The notes beneath the pieces are model-generated. The model made no database searches, was not told where the DNA came from, and saw only the letters and a program-made list of their open reading frames with translations. From Edolisoma coerulescens (lineage: Eukaryota; Chordata; Aves; Passeriformes; Campephagidae), in NCBI GenBank assembly GCA_013397115.1, contig VWZW01004700.1, positions 2,561,559-2,625,558 of the forward strand: 64,000 nt of DNA. The letters are read 5' to 3'. Every line of letters starts with the position of its first letter. Within the stretch, counting starts at the first letter, position 1. A program made the translations under genes and the position numbers. This document shows, one piece after another, positions 1 through 11,162 of the stretch.

Positions 1-640
1 TGCGGCTCCTCCCGGGGCAAAGCTGAGGCAGCGGCCGCGGCACCTTCACGGAGACATTAGATCCACAACGGGGGCGCTCAGCGGGGCCGGGGCCCGGCGG
101 CGACCGGCATGCTGCGGAAGGCTGGGCGGCGGCTGGGAGCTCTGGCCGCGGCGGTCCCGGGGCCCCGGCATAGACCGCCGCCTCCCGCCCGCAGCCTCCC
201 GCCTTCGACCCCGGCGAGGCTCGGCGCGAGTCTGAGCCGCCCCCTGCCCGGTCCATCACATTTCAGCGGTGAGTGGCGTGGAGCGCTGTCCCCGNAGAAC
301 AGCTCGGCGCCCCCCGTCCCACTGCCGGCCGCGGGTATTTGCGCTCTCCTTGCGTCTCACCCCGGCTGCCCGTCGTGCCCCAGCTGGGGTGACATTGGCG
401 GCCCGACTGGCTTAAATATCTATAATAACACCCCCAAACCTAGAGCGTGGGTTTTTGTGGGTGCCCATGTCGCCGAGAGTGGGTGCAGATAGTGCTCACG
501 TCCAAATGGGCTTGTGGCCATCATATCGGGTCGCCCTATGGACCGTCAGCGATTCGGCGCTGCCCTTTCACTGCGATTGAGTCGCCTAAGGGCAGATTCA
601 GAGAGAGAAGCTCTGCGGTGGCATCCCCATGAGCGGTGAC
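1..640. promoter_or_regulatory. CpG island, left end of window (possible OSR2 5' region)
   Basis: Very GC-rich, CpG-dense sequence over roughly the first 350 bases, thinning out by about 640. A single ambiguous base (N) is at 295. A good + strand splice-donor match (GTGAGT) starts at about 271. Open frames here are rich in Pro, Arg, Ala and Gly, as expected from GC composition, and show no known domain. In mammals the neighbour of STK3 on its 5' side is OSR2, transcribed divergently, so a developmental-gene CpG island is expected here. That link is synteny inference; no OSR2 protein sequence is visible. Confidence 0.5.
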
Positions 641-966
641 TAAGCACACAATCCCTACCTGGAACAGACACATAGTTTCGAAAGCAGTTTCGATTTATTA
701 CCGGGGAATTTACTGCTAAATAGGGCCTCCCTAGCCCTCTTCAAATGTCTCGATTAGGGCGCTCAATTCACGTTCGTCGATAGCTGCAATGCGGCTGGTT
801 GCATATGTCAAGTTTGGGTTACATTTTTTATCTGTAATATTATCTTGTTATGTGCGTTATTTAAATCACATGTATGGGGAATTTATCATATAATCTGGAC
901 TGGAAATTGGAACTAGAATTGTAAAAGGACAGAAAGACGTCGGGGAAAACGGCACTTAAAGGACAG

Positions 967-985
967 CTTTGAAAAATTTTCAAAG
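967..985. repeat. Perfect palindrome made of two TCF/LEF-like sites
   Basis: CTTTGAAAA (967-975), a single A, then TTTTCAAAG (977-985). The outer parts, CTTTGAA and TTCAAAG, each match the TCF/LEF consensus (A/T)(A/T)CAAAG on opposite strands. It lies in the AT-rich gap between CpG islands. Binding is not shown by sequence alone. Confidence 0.6.
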
Positions 986-1011
986 GTAAGGTCTGTGCTA
1001 GTTAATTCAAG

Positions 1012-1052
1012 CCCGATGTAGAGAAGAGGACATAAATTACAGCTACATCGGG
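1012..1052. repeat. 10-bp perfect inverted repeat with 21-nt loop, followed by a T tract
   Basis: Left arm CCCGATGTAG (1012-1021), right arm CTACATCGGG (1043-1052), loop 1022-1042. A run of T starts at 1054. It could form a hairpin in RNA or a cruciform in DNA. It resembles a terminator in shape, but the genome is a vertebrate one, so that reading is not adopted. Confidence 0.6.
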
Positions 1053-1099
1053 ATTTTTTCTCCTTTTAGTGTACAGTAAGAAAAAAAATAATCAAAGAG

Positions 1100-1480
1100 G
1101 GGAACAAGAGTCGGCAGAGGAAGGTTTGGCCGTGTCCCCTCACAGGGCAGCGCAGCAGAGGATGGCGCACGTTGCAGCCCGCGGCTGCCGCCGGCCGCCG
1201 GGGCTATTTTTCGTTTCTTTTCATAAATCCCTGCTTCGAAAATGCTCTGTTTTAAATCCCAGACAGCCTTAATAAATACCATTTCTTCTCCCGGGCAGTG
1301 GGGATACGGAAGTTCACAATTCCGGGAGAAGGAGCGATTTCCTCGGACCGGGTGTGAGGTGGGTGCGGGCCGTCTCGGGGAGCCTGCACAGGGCAAGGGC
1401 TCGTCGGTCGCGGCTGAGCTGGGGGACGCCGTCAGGACGCGGGGGCAGGACCCGCATCCCCTCGTTCTTTTTTCTCTAAA
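1100..1480. promoter_or_regulatory. CpG-rich segment
   Basis: Two short CpG-dense blocks, about 1150-1205 and 1340-1460, separated by AT-rich sequence. Overlapping open frames on both strands show no family signature. Probably part of the multi-island cluster that spans 1-4090. Confidence 0.35.
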
Positions 1481-1665
1481 GGGGCCGGTTGCCTCAAAAA
1501 CTAAGTGGAAAGGGGACTTTAGAGTTGCAATTTCTTGCCCGCACTGCTGGCTTCTGGTTACCAAAAACAATACCCCCCGACTCAAGGATCAAAGGGAAAT
1601 TGTTTCGGGAGAATCATCATTTATTGCCCGTTACAGCAAATAGAAATAAACCGCATTCGTGGAGG

Positions 1666-1677
1666 AAAAAAAAAAAA
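1666..1677. repeat. A-rich tract (12 A)
   Basis: A run of A ending before an A-rich stretch that continues to about 1740. It could be a simple repeat or the tail of an old retroposon; no element body was recognised next to it. Confidence 0.4.
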
Positions 1678-1789
1678 TTAACAACCAACCCAAAATCAAA
1701 ACCAGAATCTAAAAAAATCCCCAAACAACGACCTCCTCAAATCCCAAGCCGATCAGGCAACGAAAAAGCCTCAAAGCAGAGGGAACTCG

Positions 1790-3130
1790 GGAGGGGAACG
1801 GTGCGGTGCGGCGTAACTGTCCGGGCTGTTCGCTCCCCGGCCGCTCGTGGCATGTTTCGGCTACGCCGAGCTCTCCCACCACCGGCAGCTCGGCGGCCGC
1901 CACGCGCGTCTGCGCTGGCCGGGAGCACCCGGTGACCCCGGCGCCACTCCGCCCGGCCCGGCCGGCAGGTGCGCGGCGAGAGCCGGCCGCGAGGCCCACC
2001 GGTAGTGCCGCGTCAGCTCCGCACCAGCCGGAGCCCCGGGTCGCTCGGAAGCCAGGGCGCTCCACGGCAGCGGCACCCGTCGAGCAGGGGTGATATCGGC
2101 CGGGGCACGGGCCGCCGGTCCCGCAGGAGCCCAGCACTCTCATATCACCTTTCCGCGTCCACCTCGGGCGGGCCCCTTCCGCACCCACGGGACTTCTCCC
2201 CCTCGGCGGGGCGGCCGCCCCGTTGTGCCCGGGACGAGAGCGGGCACGGCCGGGCCGTGCGGGGGGAGCGCCCGNGCACGGGCCCCGGCCCCGCCGTGGG
2301 TGTCCCGGCGGACCCAGCGCATTGGGGTGGGGGTCCCGGTGGACCCACAGCGGGGCTCTCCCCGCACCGCCCGAGAGACGGTGCTCCCCGAGGAGCGCGG
2401 AGGTAGCACCGCTATCCGCGGGCGTCCGAGCGCTCACCTCGCACCGCCTTCTCCCATCCGCGCGTCCCGCCGGTGCAGACATCGCCGCAGTTATCTCAGC
2501 CTCCCCCCGCTCTCTCTCTTCCCACACCCCCCAAAAAAATTCATCCGGAGCGCTGGATTCCGTCCAGGATAGCAAGGAGATAGGCAGTGTTTGTTCTTGC
2601 TGCGAGGAAGAGATTAAAGCAGCTCCTCCGCGGCCGTGAAGCCTGGGGCAAACCTTGACCACTCGCCCCTTTCTGAGCACAGAAACGCGCCCGGGGACGG
2701 CAACGAGGCCCCGCGGCGGCGCTTGGCGGGCCCTCCCGCGGTGCGCGATGCGTGCACGGAGCGGTTCAGACCACCGCTATCGGCAGTGGGGGGCCGCGGC
2801 CGCTGGGAACTCACCCCCGCGAAAATGAGTGGGGCAGAGTCTTCAGAGGGGGTCAGGGATGCGCCCGCAGCCGGCGCCGGAGGGACAAGGGTCAGCGAGT
2901 ATTCGGGCCGGCTCCTGCTTATGACAGGGGCTAAGCCAGGGGAAGGGGCCGGAAGCACAGTCCCCGGTGCAGGGCACCGCTGCACCCTAGTTTGGGAGGC
3001 GACCCGAGGGCCCCCGACGGCCGCTGGCTCGGGGAGCGCTGCGGGGGCGCGCAGGGCAGAGAGGCCGCTGGGCAGCGACGGCACCTGCGGACCGAGCCCA
3101 GCCCTCGGCTAACGCCGGCCGACAGACAGG
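1790..3130. promoter_or_regulatory. Large CpG island
   Basis: The longest CpG-dense segment of the left cluster, about 1.3 kb, with one ambiguous base at 2275. Long overlapping open frames occur on both strands (the longest is 323 codons on the minus strand), but their Pro/Arg/Gly/Ala-rich translations have no domain and are products of GC composition. Donor-like matches on the minus strand (GTGAGC near 2436, GTGAGT near 2808) would fit a minus-strand non-coding first exon such as that of OSR2. This is inference and the transcription unit is not proven. Confidence 0.55.
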
Positions 3131-3339
3131 CCGGTGCGGCAAACGACTCGGCTACATACCGAGGACTTAATATTTATTATTTTTTTTTAAAGGAAAACAG
3201 TGACCGCCCGTCTATCTGGCATCTGATTCCGCTGGTGTTTCTTGGTGACTAAATCATCACCGACTTCGCTCCGATTTATTGGGTGGGATATTCTGTTTTG
3301 TTTTTAATGAACTAGTCAGGAAATGCCAAGATTTGACAA

Positions 3340-4090
3340 ACAGGCGTAGGCGGCTGGGGACGCGGCGTTTGGCAGGCTCCGGGGGACACCGCCGCTGCGA
3401 CTCCCGCTCAGCGTCCCCTTTTGCCCTTCTCGGACTCATATCCCCGTAGAATATCGCCGCGATTAATTTCCATGAAAGAAGAAAGTAATTAAGCACCCAA
3501 CGACCTCAGCGGGCTGGATACCGCCCGCATCTACCCCGGGCGCACAAGCCCTGCCACCCCTTCGCCCTCGGCCCCTGCCCGCGGTCCCGGCCGCGGCGCT
3601 GCCCCCGGGCAGCAGGGAGCGGGCCCAGCCGTCTCACCCGCGGCACCGCGGCTGCCCTCCCAGGTGCCTCCCCAACGTGCATCACCACCGCAGCCAGCCC
3701 GACGGGTGCCTCCTCTTCGTCTTCCCCTCTCTAGGGAACACAGAACCCCGGGGGGCTTTTGTTCTCCAGCCACTGCCGAGCCCCGGCTCCCCGCTCCCGA
3801 AGCTCCTGGCTCCATGTCGGACACCGCGGGGCTCACGGGCGCACCGGGAGAGGCGTCAAACCGCCTGTGGCCGAGTCCTGCTTTGCCGTGTGCACAGCGG
3901 TGGGGGCCGCTCATCCCGCGGAACTTGCGCGCTGTGCCGCAACTATCGCCGCGGTGCAATAGCGTGGGGCGGATGGGGCGACGGATGGTGCGGCGGCAGC
4001 CGCCGGCGCCGCGGGGACCGCGGAGAGAACGCCGCCCGCTGCGGTGCTGCCGTCTTGCCCAGACGGCGGGCCCCGAGCTCTCGATAAACG
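3340..4090. promoter_or_regulatory. CpG island at the right edge of the cluster
   Basis: A CpG-dense segment, strongest at about 3510-4085, where it ends sharply into ordinary AT-rich DNA. A minus-strand donor-like GTGAGA match lies near 3638. If OSR2 is transcribed leftwards from this cluster, this edge is a plausible start region. No TATA box or recognisable protein was found. Confidence 0.5.
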
Positions 4091-5503
4091 GACTTTTCTA
4101 GCCTAAAGTGTTCCTTCCCCCGCCATCAGCAATGAGAGGTCTTTGTGGTGCTGAAGTGAGCAGATGTCAAGACATAAAGAAATACAACATGCTGTACCTT
4201 GTATAGTTTGGTTTAAGCAACCTTTTGGCTGAAGTCTTTCCTGCCGTCAGCACAGAAACACTGAGCAGGGCTGTGCTGTGGAAGCACAGACACCCATTGC
4301 ACACGAGTGGGCCCCTTTCTCATTGCTCCATACCTTGCCGCCGGCCCCAACAAGCTGAGCCTCGGGACTGCAGAGGGTCCCCAGGCTGATAGGCTCTGCT
4401 TACTCTCTGGTGGTGGCATTTTGCCTCTCTTGGCAGACGTGTCAAAGGACACCTGCAAGGTGAAGGTCGGCGGGGCTTCAGGGCTGCCTGCCTGCTGCAC
4501 GACTGGGGGTTTGTAGACTCCACTCCTGTGTAAAAGCGAGGGTTCAGGCTCCCGTGAAGTTCTGCAGCTGCCTCAGGCCAAAAGGATCACGAAGTTTGCA
4601 ATCTCCAAGCCAACTGCTAGGAGGGAAATCTAAAAGAAATATTGTATAAAAGCAATAAATTGGTTTAAGAAATGCAGTTGTACATTTGGTTGCATGCCTC
4701 GTAACTCACCTAGGACATGAGAACTCCGAGGCAGCAGAGAACAGATCCATACATCTTGTCCTGTGGCATATATTAAATAACTCCATTTCCTTTCAAGAAC
4801 TTGCAATATCCCTGTGAATAACTTGGTTTCACAAATAAAATTAATATTATAGGGTGTAAGTCAACAAACAACAGAAAAGCTCAGAGAGTTTTTTCCAGTT
4901 GTAAACATGCAGAATCCATATGGTCATTAGATACATCTGTGGGTTAAGCACTGATTTGTTTATGCAAGCCTGATGCTTATGATACTCAAACAGGGACTAT
5001 TCTGTCGAATGCATGCATACTATAATCCTCTTTTACCTACCCTCCATATGCGTGTTTCCTGTTTTCAGCATGCATTCTCAATGTGTAAACTATGGTGAAG
5101 GATATGTTATAAACCAGGATACTACAGAGCATTTCAGATATTTTCAGAGCATTACAAGCACGGTGCAAGCATATGCAAATCATCACTTACAGATGTGCAC
5201 AATGTCTGTATTAATCTCTGTGTGTTTTTTTCAGTTGTTTGTGGCATCTAATTCAAAGAAAAGGACAATAATGGATACTACAAAAAACTAACAGTTATTC
5301 CTGGGCAAACTCACTTCTACAATGTCCAGACAAACCTTACTGATGAAACCCTGCACTTCTTAATAAAATCAGGGTTTTTGAAGGTTAAGTAACTGAAGAT
5401 TGCTGAAAAACAAGGAAATCGAGGGAAAGCTTACCAGGGTAAGGCATTAGAAAGCACTTAAAGACATTGCCAAGGCTGAACATAACTCTGTATCTCTACT
5501 GGG

Positions 5504-5545
5504 TATGATCCAAAAAGCGTTTATGATCCAAAATGCTTAAGATCA
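5504..5545. repeat. Short tandem duplication, 18-bp period
   Basis: TATGATCCAAAA recurs at 5504 and 5522, followed by related AGCGT / TGCTT segments, with a weaker third GATC-containing copy. A small local duplication in intergenic DNA. Confidence 0.55.
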
Positions 5546-8245
5546 TTGCTATCCAGGGCAGTATCTAAGCAGGTGCTTCAATGCCTTTATATACCAGTCA
5601 TCGGCTGAATGTGTGGTTCACTGCTGGTTTTAAATATTTACTAAATCAGGGATATTATTTTCAGACTGCCTCATAAAAATAAACAAATGAACAAAAGTTT
5701 ATAAAAAACCCGAGAGCAGTTACTGTTCCAGGCAAGAATTTTCATCATGCCTGCTTTCATGTCCTTTTCCATGAGTTAAGTTGTTGGCACTGCTATCTGT
5801 ATGACTACCTTGTTTTTGCCTTAAGTGCTGGTGTTCCCAGCTGCCACCTCATAGCACCACTGTGTGCATCATCCTGTTGGGTGAAAGGACAGTTGCACCA
5901 ACACAGAGTCTGTGTATGCGATGCTGACTGATATACCTTAGAGATTTTGCAGTGTAGAGCAGTTTGAATCTAGCTCATGGCATGGGAAAGAGCCCTTTTT
6001 CTCTGTGAACTCTTCATAGCCACTGTGAGGAAAGATCAGGGCAAGATCACTCTGGAGCACAGTCAAAGCAACAGCTGGGAAAAGGAACTGGGAAAAGTTA
6101 AAGAATGGAACAGAGCTGGGCACGGACCAGTCAGAAGACTTTCTGGTAAAGAATACTCTTCTGTTTCATTTTCCTTCCTGTCCTGCCGAGCTGAGCCAGT
6201 GTGTCATGGCAGACAGTCTCTGGTGTCTGGGTATCATGAGTCAGAAACAAACTGAAAGCATGTGAACCCAGGACAAATCAGAGTGAAGATCCAGCAGTGG
6301 ATTTCTACCTTCTTTGCTCATGGACTTTTGCTTTCTGTTCCCACGATGGTACAGGTCCCCGCTCAGAGGACTGGCATTTTGCTTGCTCTCCTTAGTTCCC
6401 TTTCACCGACCCCACAGAAGTTTTGCGGGACTTGGACAGGATGGTGAAGGGTAGGATGAAGCTTACAAATGGCGCTTTTCCCTGTTTAGTCTAGAGTAGA
6501 TGGCATGGTCTGTCTCATAAACAGTAACAATGATTATTGCAGGTCTGCCTTGTTTGCATTAACTCTTTAATTTATTTGACTTGCTCACTCGTGCTAGGCT
6601 GGTGAAAATTATTAGTTGTTATCCTATTCTTTCAAATTCCCCTTTGGGAACTGTCTCCAAGAAAAACATAAATCCCATTCATTTCAGCACCAAAACTCAT
6701 TTTAGCACCAGAGTGCTGAAAGCCAAGGACATGACATTGAAGCAGAAACAGAATGGACTCAAGGCCTCTTATTTTCAGTTTCAGAGAAGAGGGGAAAGAG
6801 ATACTGTCAGCTACACTACAAACTCTCCAGTGCAATATATATTCTCCTTTTCCACTTCAATTGTCCTGATGACTACTGGTTGCTCAAATGCGACCAGGAG
6901 TTTTTGAATCTCACTGTTGCCATGAGGCCGGATGTTTCTGAACTGCTGGACGGAGCCTGCCTGCGAAGGCACAGCACCTTGCCCTGTCAGGAGGCTGTGG
7001 GTGTGTGGAAAGGAGCAGAAGAGACTCTGGGACAAGGAATGCTTCGGAATGACAGCCTTCCTGGCTGTGATGGAAGCAAGGATCAATGGCGTCTGCAAGA
7101 CTAGGGGCTTTCAGGGAGTCTAGAGAGAGTGCCCATGAAGAATCATGAGGAAATCTCCATCATTAACAGAAATGCTCAGGACAGAGAAATGAAAGCTGAA
7201 TATAGAAACTGAAAAAATATTTTTTTAATCCAGGAATGGTCCCACAAGAAGACTCATGAAGCCATCTGAAAGGATTTTTTAACAAAATGCATCTTGTGCT
7301 TGAATTTGTAAAATCTAAAATCTGAAAACAGGGAAGTCTCAATGACTTTGACCAGAGGGCTTTGACCAATATAGTGTGGTAAAAATTTCTATTGGAAAGA
7401 AGCATAAAGTAAGTATAACAGTGTTTATTTCAGTGGGACCTGGCATGAAAGTCAGTCAGTGGCCACAGCATCATTGCTGGCACTCCTGAGATCTAAAAGA
7501 GACCACCAATACAGGTCATTAGCTAAGGTTAAGCAGGGTTAACCCTGACCTTTCTCCAGTCTCCAAACAGGCATCTCTTAAGCAAATAAAAACCACAGTT
7601 ATTAAAGAGCTCTTAAACAACTACAATAATAAAACAGAGTGAAGTGGAGTAAAAAACTGCAGATCTGTTTTGTTCAAAGCATAATATTTATATATGACAG
7701 ATACTGAAAGGCAGCAGAACTGGTTTTAAGGACCATCTCTGTACCTAGATAGAGGAGGCATACTTGAAAGCATTCTGTCTTTTGAATGAGTGAGACATGA
7801 ATTTAAGTTTTCCAAAAAGAGTATTTTAATTCCTAGAGCTTGGAAATTCCTACCTGCTTAATAAAGAACAATATTAGAAATACTTGACATTCTGTTAGAG
7901 TTACAGGTGGAACCTGAAATGCTAAAAGGTTGTTCAAAGCATCACTTAAGTCTGATCTAGTTCAGCATTAGTCTCACATTATCTTTCCCACCCTCAATGG
8001 TTTTGAGAAGATCTATAAAACCAGACTTGAGCTGATGTTTACTTTTACAGCTAATGGTTCCTCAAATCTAAAAGAACTTCTAAGGAGTAGATAAAAGCAG
8101 CTGCAAAAGTGATCTAGAAATAAACACCCAGAAGAAAATACAACTGCAATCAAAGTTCCAGCTGTTCTCGTCTCAATTTTTATCAGTATCCTTTTTAATC
8201 AGGCACATTTTGAAGTCAAAGACTTATTTCCAACAGCTTTTGTTC

Positions 8246-8259
8246 ATATATATATATAT
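8246..8259. repeat. (AT)n microsatellite
   Basis: Seven uninterrupted AT units followed by GTATGT. A short simple repeat in intergenic sequence. Confidence 0.7.
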
Positions 8260-11135
8260 GTATGTAAGCCCCTTGAAATATTACAGAAGTTCTGTTTCAT
8301 ATCAAAATACTGTACATTGTCACTGAAACTATTAATTTTCTTTTCCTCATCCCCCATGTTCTCTCTGGGCCCCTCTTTTGCATCTGGCATGTGTACTGAT
8401 ACTCAAGATGACAAATACTGATAACTGTGAAGCTGCAATGCTGCATACCTCCAAAAGGCAAAGCTTAGCCAAAGTTCGTCACTGATTTATGTCCCATATT
8501 CTGTTCAACAGCATAAGGGGTTTCTTTTCTAATTCCATACCTTTAATCCTTGCCACCTCCAACCTAGTGTGTGTCAAATTTCCATCTTATTGTTGCAGCT
8601 GTGGTTTCTTAAAATGAAAGTATTCTTCTTGAATGCAGTGACACATTCTTCAGTTTATTCACAGATTTAAATCCTCAGTTGCTCAGAAATGCCTGAACTC
8701 ATTAAAATATGATGGTGTGAGATTTTTTCTGTATTATAGGGTTGATACAGAGTTTTTAAAAAACAAATAATGGATGTTGGGATGACTATTTTTATTTGCT
8801 CCAAATCTGTAGAAAGTATAGTAACTTAGGCAGAGATAATAAGTCTAGGGTTCTCTTTATCAAAGAGGTTACTTACAAAATACACAAGGTAGAAAAAGCT
8901 CTCCCACACATAAAAAGCCTTGCACAGGTGTAGAGATGAAAGGAAACAAACTGCTCACTGTCTAGGTACAGTATTACTTAGGGTAACTTCATAACACCAC
9001 AGTAGGAGACAGCCCACAAAGCAGATCGGTTTCAGGAGAATCTGTATTATTTCAAAACAGAGCTGCAAAAGTTTAGTATTTTTTTCATGACCCTCACTGT
9101 TTTAGGAGAATACCCAGCTTCCCTGTGCTCTCTCATGAAAAAAGGACCGGAGGCAAGATGCTGTAAATGTTCCTCCAGCAGCTTGCAAGCAAGTCCTCCA
9201 CACTACCTTCCCAACCCTTTTGACAGCTGTCTGTGGGGTACTGCTCTTCCTGCAGGTGAGCTGGTGAAAAGGATCATACCTTTGCTTCAAGTTGCGTCAA
9301 TTCAAAGTCTGGTACAGTAACTCAAACCCACTTTTATCATCTTTAAAAGCTAAGAGGTTAGTGTTTTCCACCAGAGCAGCTGACACACGTCCAATTCCAG
9401 GAAAAGGCCAAGAAAATAGCTAAGAGAAATAACAACTTAAAAACCACTGCAAAAAATCTGCCAGAGGACATCTGTCAAAGTCCAAAGAGTTCCAGTTATG
9501 TATGATTTCATTTGATCCCAGAGGCTAAATAATGTACAGGAAAGATTTAATAATGTTATGCAGATTATGTGTGGAAATGTAAAAGGAACTGAACACAATG
9601 CCAGTTTGAAAAATCTTCATGTGCTCATAGCACTATTATTGCGGCACAGTCAGAAAACACAGCTTGAGCAACAGACTATGATAATAAAATTAAAAATTGG
9701 AATTGCTAGAATATTTACTCAGGTGAGGCTATTTGATTAAAAAAAGATGACTTAATATTTTCTCTCTGCCAGGAAATTATCAGTGGAGAGAGCCCCATTC
9801 CTGTTTCCGCCACATCAAGTTCCATTGCCATGTGAAAGCCTGATAGTGAAAATGTGGTAACCAAGGATCACTGCTCGCAACATTTCCAAATGCCAGTGCA
9901 AAGGAGACTTCAGCTACTAAATGTAGAACAAAAATGAATGGCCCTCAGCTATCTCTGCTTGCAAGGTTGAAGTACAGCATCTGGCTGAACAAGAATTGCT
10001 GAAGTACAGGTATGATCCTTTTGCCAAGCCACTTCCAGAAACAGTAATTTCTGGCAGAGAGAAGGAAGAGGCAGCTGTAGGGGTGATGTGAACGGCCACC
10101 ACAGAATCTGCCAAATGATATCTGTCAAATCTTCTGGTAGTGTAATGCTCCAATGCCATTTAACACAGTTTAAATACTGGCAGAGGAGGGATTATTAAAC
10201 AGGGTTCTTAGCCTGGAGAGCTATGGGCTTCACCATTAAAACAAAACCAAAAACAAATCAAATAAACCGCACCTGAAAGCAGAAGTAAATGTATCCTATC
10301 TGGCAATATCTAAAAACTTTTGTCTAGACTCTCACACAGGAAGCTAGTGCAATGTTTCCAAGATTTCTTTAAGCCAGTACTTGTGGTAGTGTTGCTTCAG
10401 CCAGTGTTTTTGTCTCCCTTGGGGTAGTGGTTATACTTTTACCAGCTGAAAATTTATGCTTAATAGTTTTTCTTTCAGTGAAAGGATCTAAGACTTTTCC
10501 TTCCAATGCTAGGTCTTTATTTTCAGGGAGTTTCAGTAGGTTTCTTAGGTTTCTCATTTCCTCTTGCTATTCCTGCTCTCATCTGTTTTGCAAATGGCCA
10601 CCATAATGTTAAGCTTATCTAATGGCCAGGCCTCCAGCTGGAAGAATGCCAGCAGCATTCTGAAAATCAGTCATCTGAAAGCATTCAGAGGACATGGCCA
10701 TCACCTTCTCCCTGAACCTCAAACATAAAACTTCCCTGATAAGCACAGAGTCCAACACCATGAAAAGTAAGAGGTTAATCTTAAATTCAGATATCACTCT
10801 AAGCAGCTTCCTCCAGTGACACTTGGACACTGTTGAATTCATCTCACTCTACAAATAATAATTCTTTTTTTTTTTCCAGTGTTTGGGATACCAGTTGTAC
10901 ACATACACAGTAAAGAGTGAGTGTCTCCATAATGTTTTCACTGCAAATGCAAGTTTCACTACACAGTTGTTTCTCCTTACTTTGTTAATTGGGATACTTT
11001 TTTCCCCTCACTGGCAGGGTATAGGTCCATCTACTCCTGGCTTTTGAATTCAGGCATATCCATGGCAGTTCCTTCTATAAGTGTGACTTAGGGCTTTTGT
11101 CACCAGTCCTGTTGAGAAAAGTGGCAAGGGCAGAA

Positions 11136-11162
11136 CAACTTTCCCTTTGTAAGGGAAAGTTG
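11136..11162. repeat. Perfect 12-bp hairpin with 3-nt loop
   Basis: CAACTTTCCCTT (11136-11147), loop TGT, then AAGGGAAAGTTG (11151-11162). The stem is fully complementary and too short to be a typical microRNA precursor. It lies in intergenic DNA. Confidence 0.7.

Larger units (their letters stand above)
641..1060. other. AT-rich, CpG-retaining stretch between CpG islands; candidate conserved non-coding element
   Basis: An AT-rich interval that still contains scattered CpG dinucleotides (for example near 760-780 and 940-955), unlike the CpG-poor DNA beyond 4.1 kb. It contains a CRE-like core (GACGTC near 937), a perfect palindrome at 967-985 and a hairpin at 1012-1052. No coding potential was seen. 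Its function as an enhancer or silencer is inferred only from composition and position between islands. Confidence 0.3.

Noticed and set aside
1012..1060. Hairpin plus T tract read as a rho-independent terminator
   Set aside because: The window is vertebrate DNA, where such terminators are not used. It is reported only as an inverted repeat.
1709..2680. 323-codon minus-strand open frame in the left CpG cluster
   Set aside because: It includes an ambiguous base, has low-complexity Gly/Ala/Arg/Pro composition, and overlaps equally long frames on the other strand. No zinc finger or other signature is present, so it is not OSR2 coding sequence.
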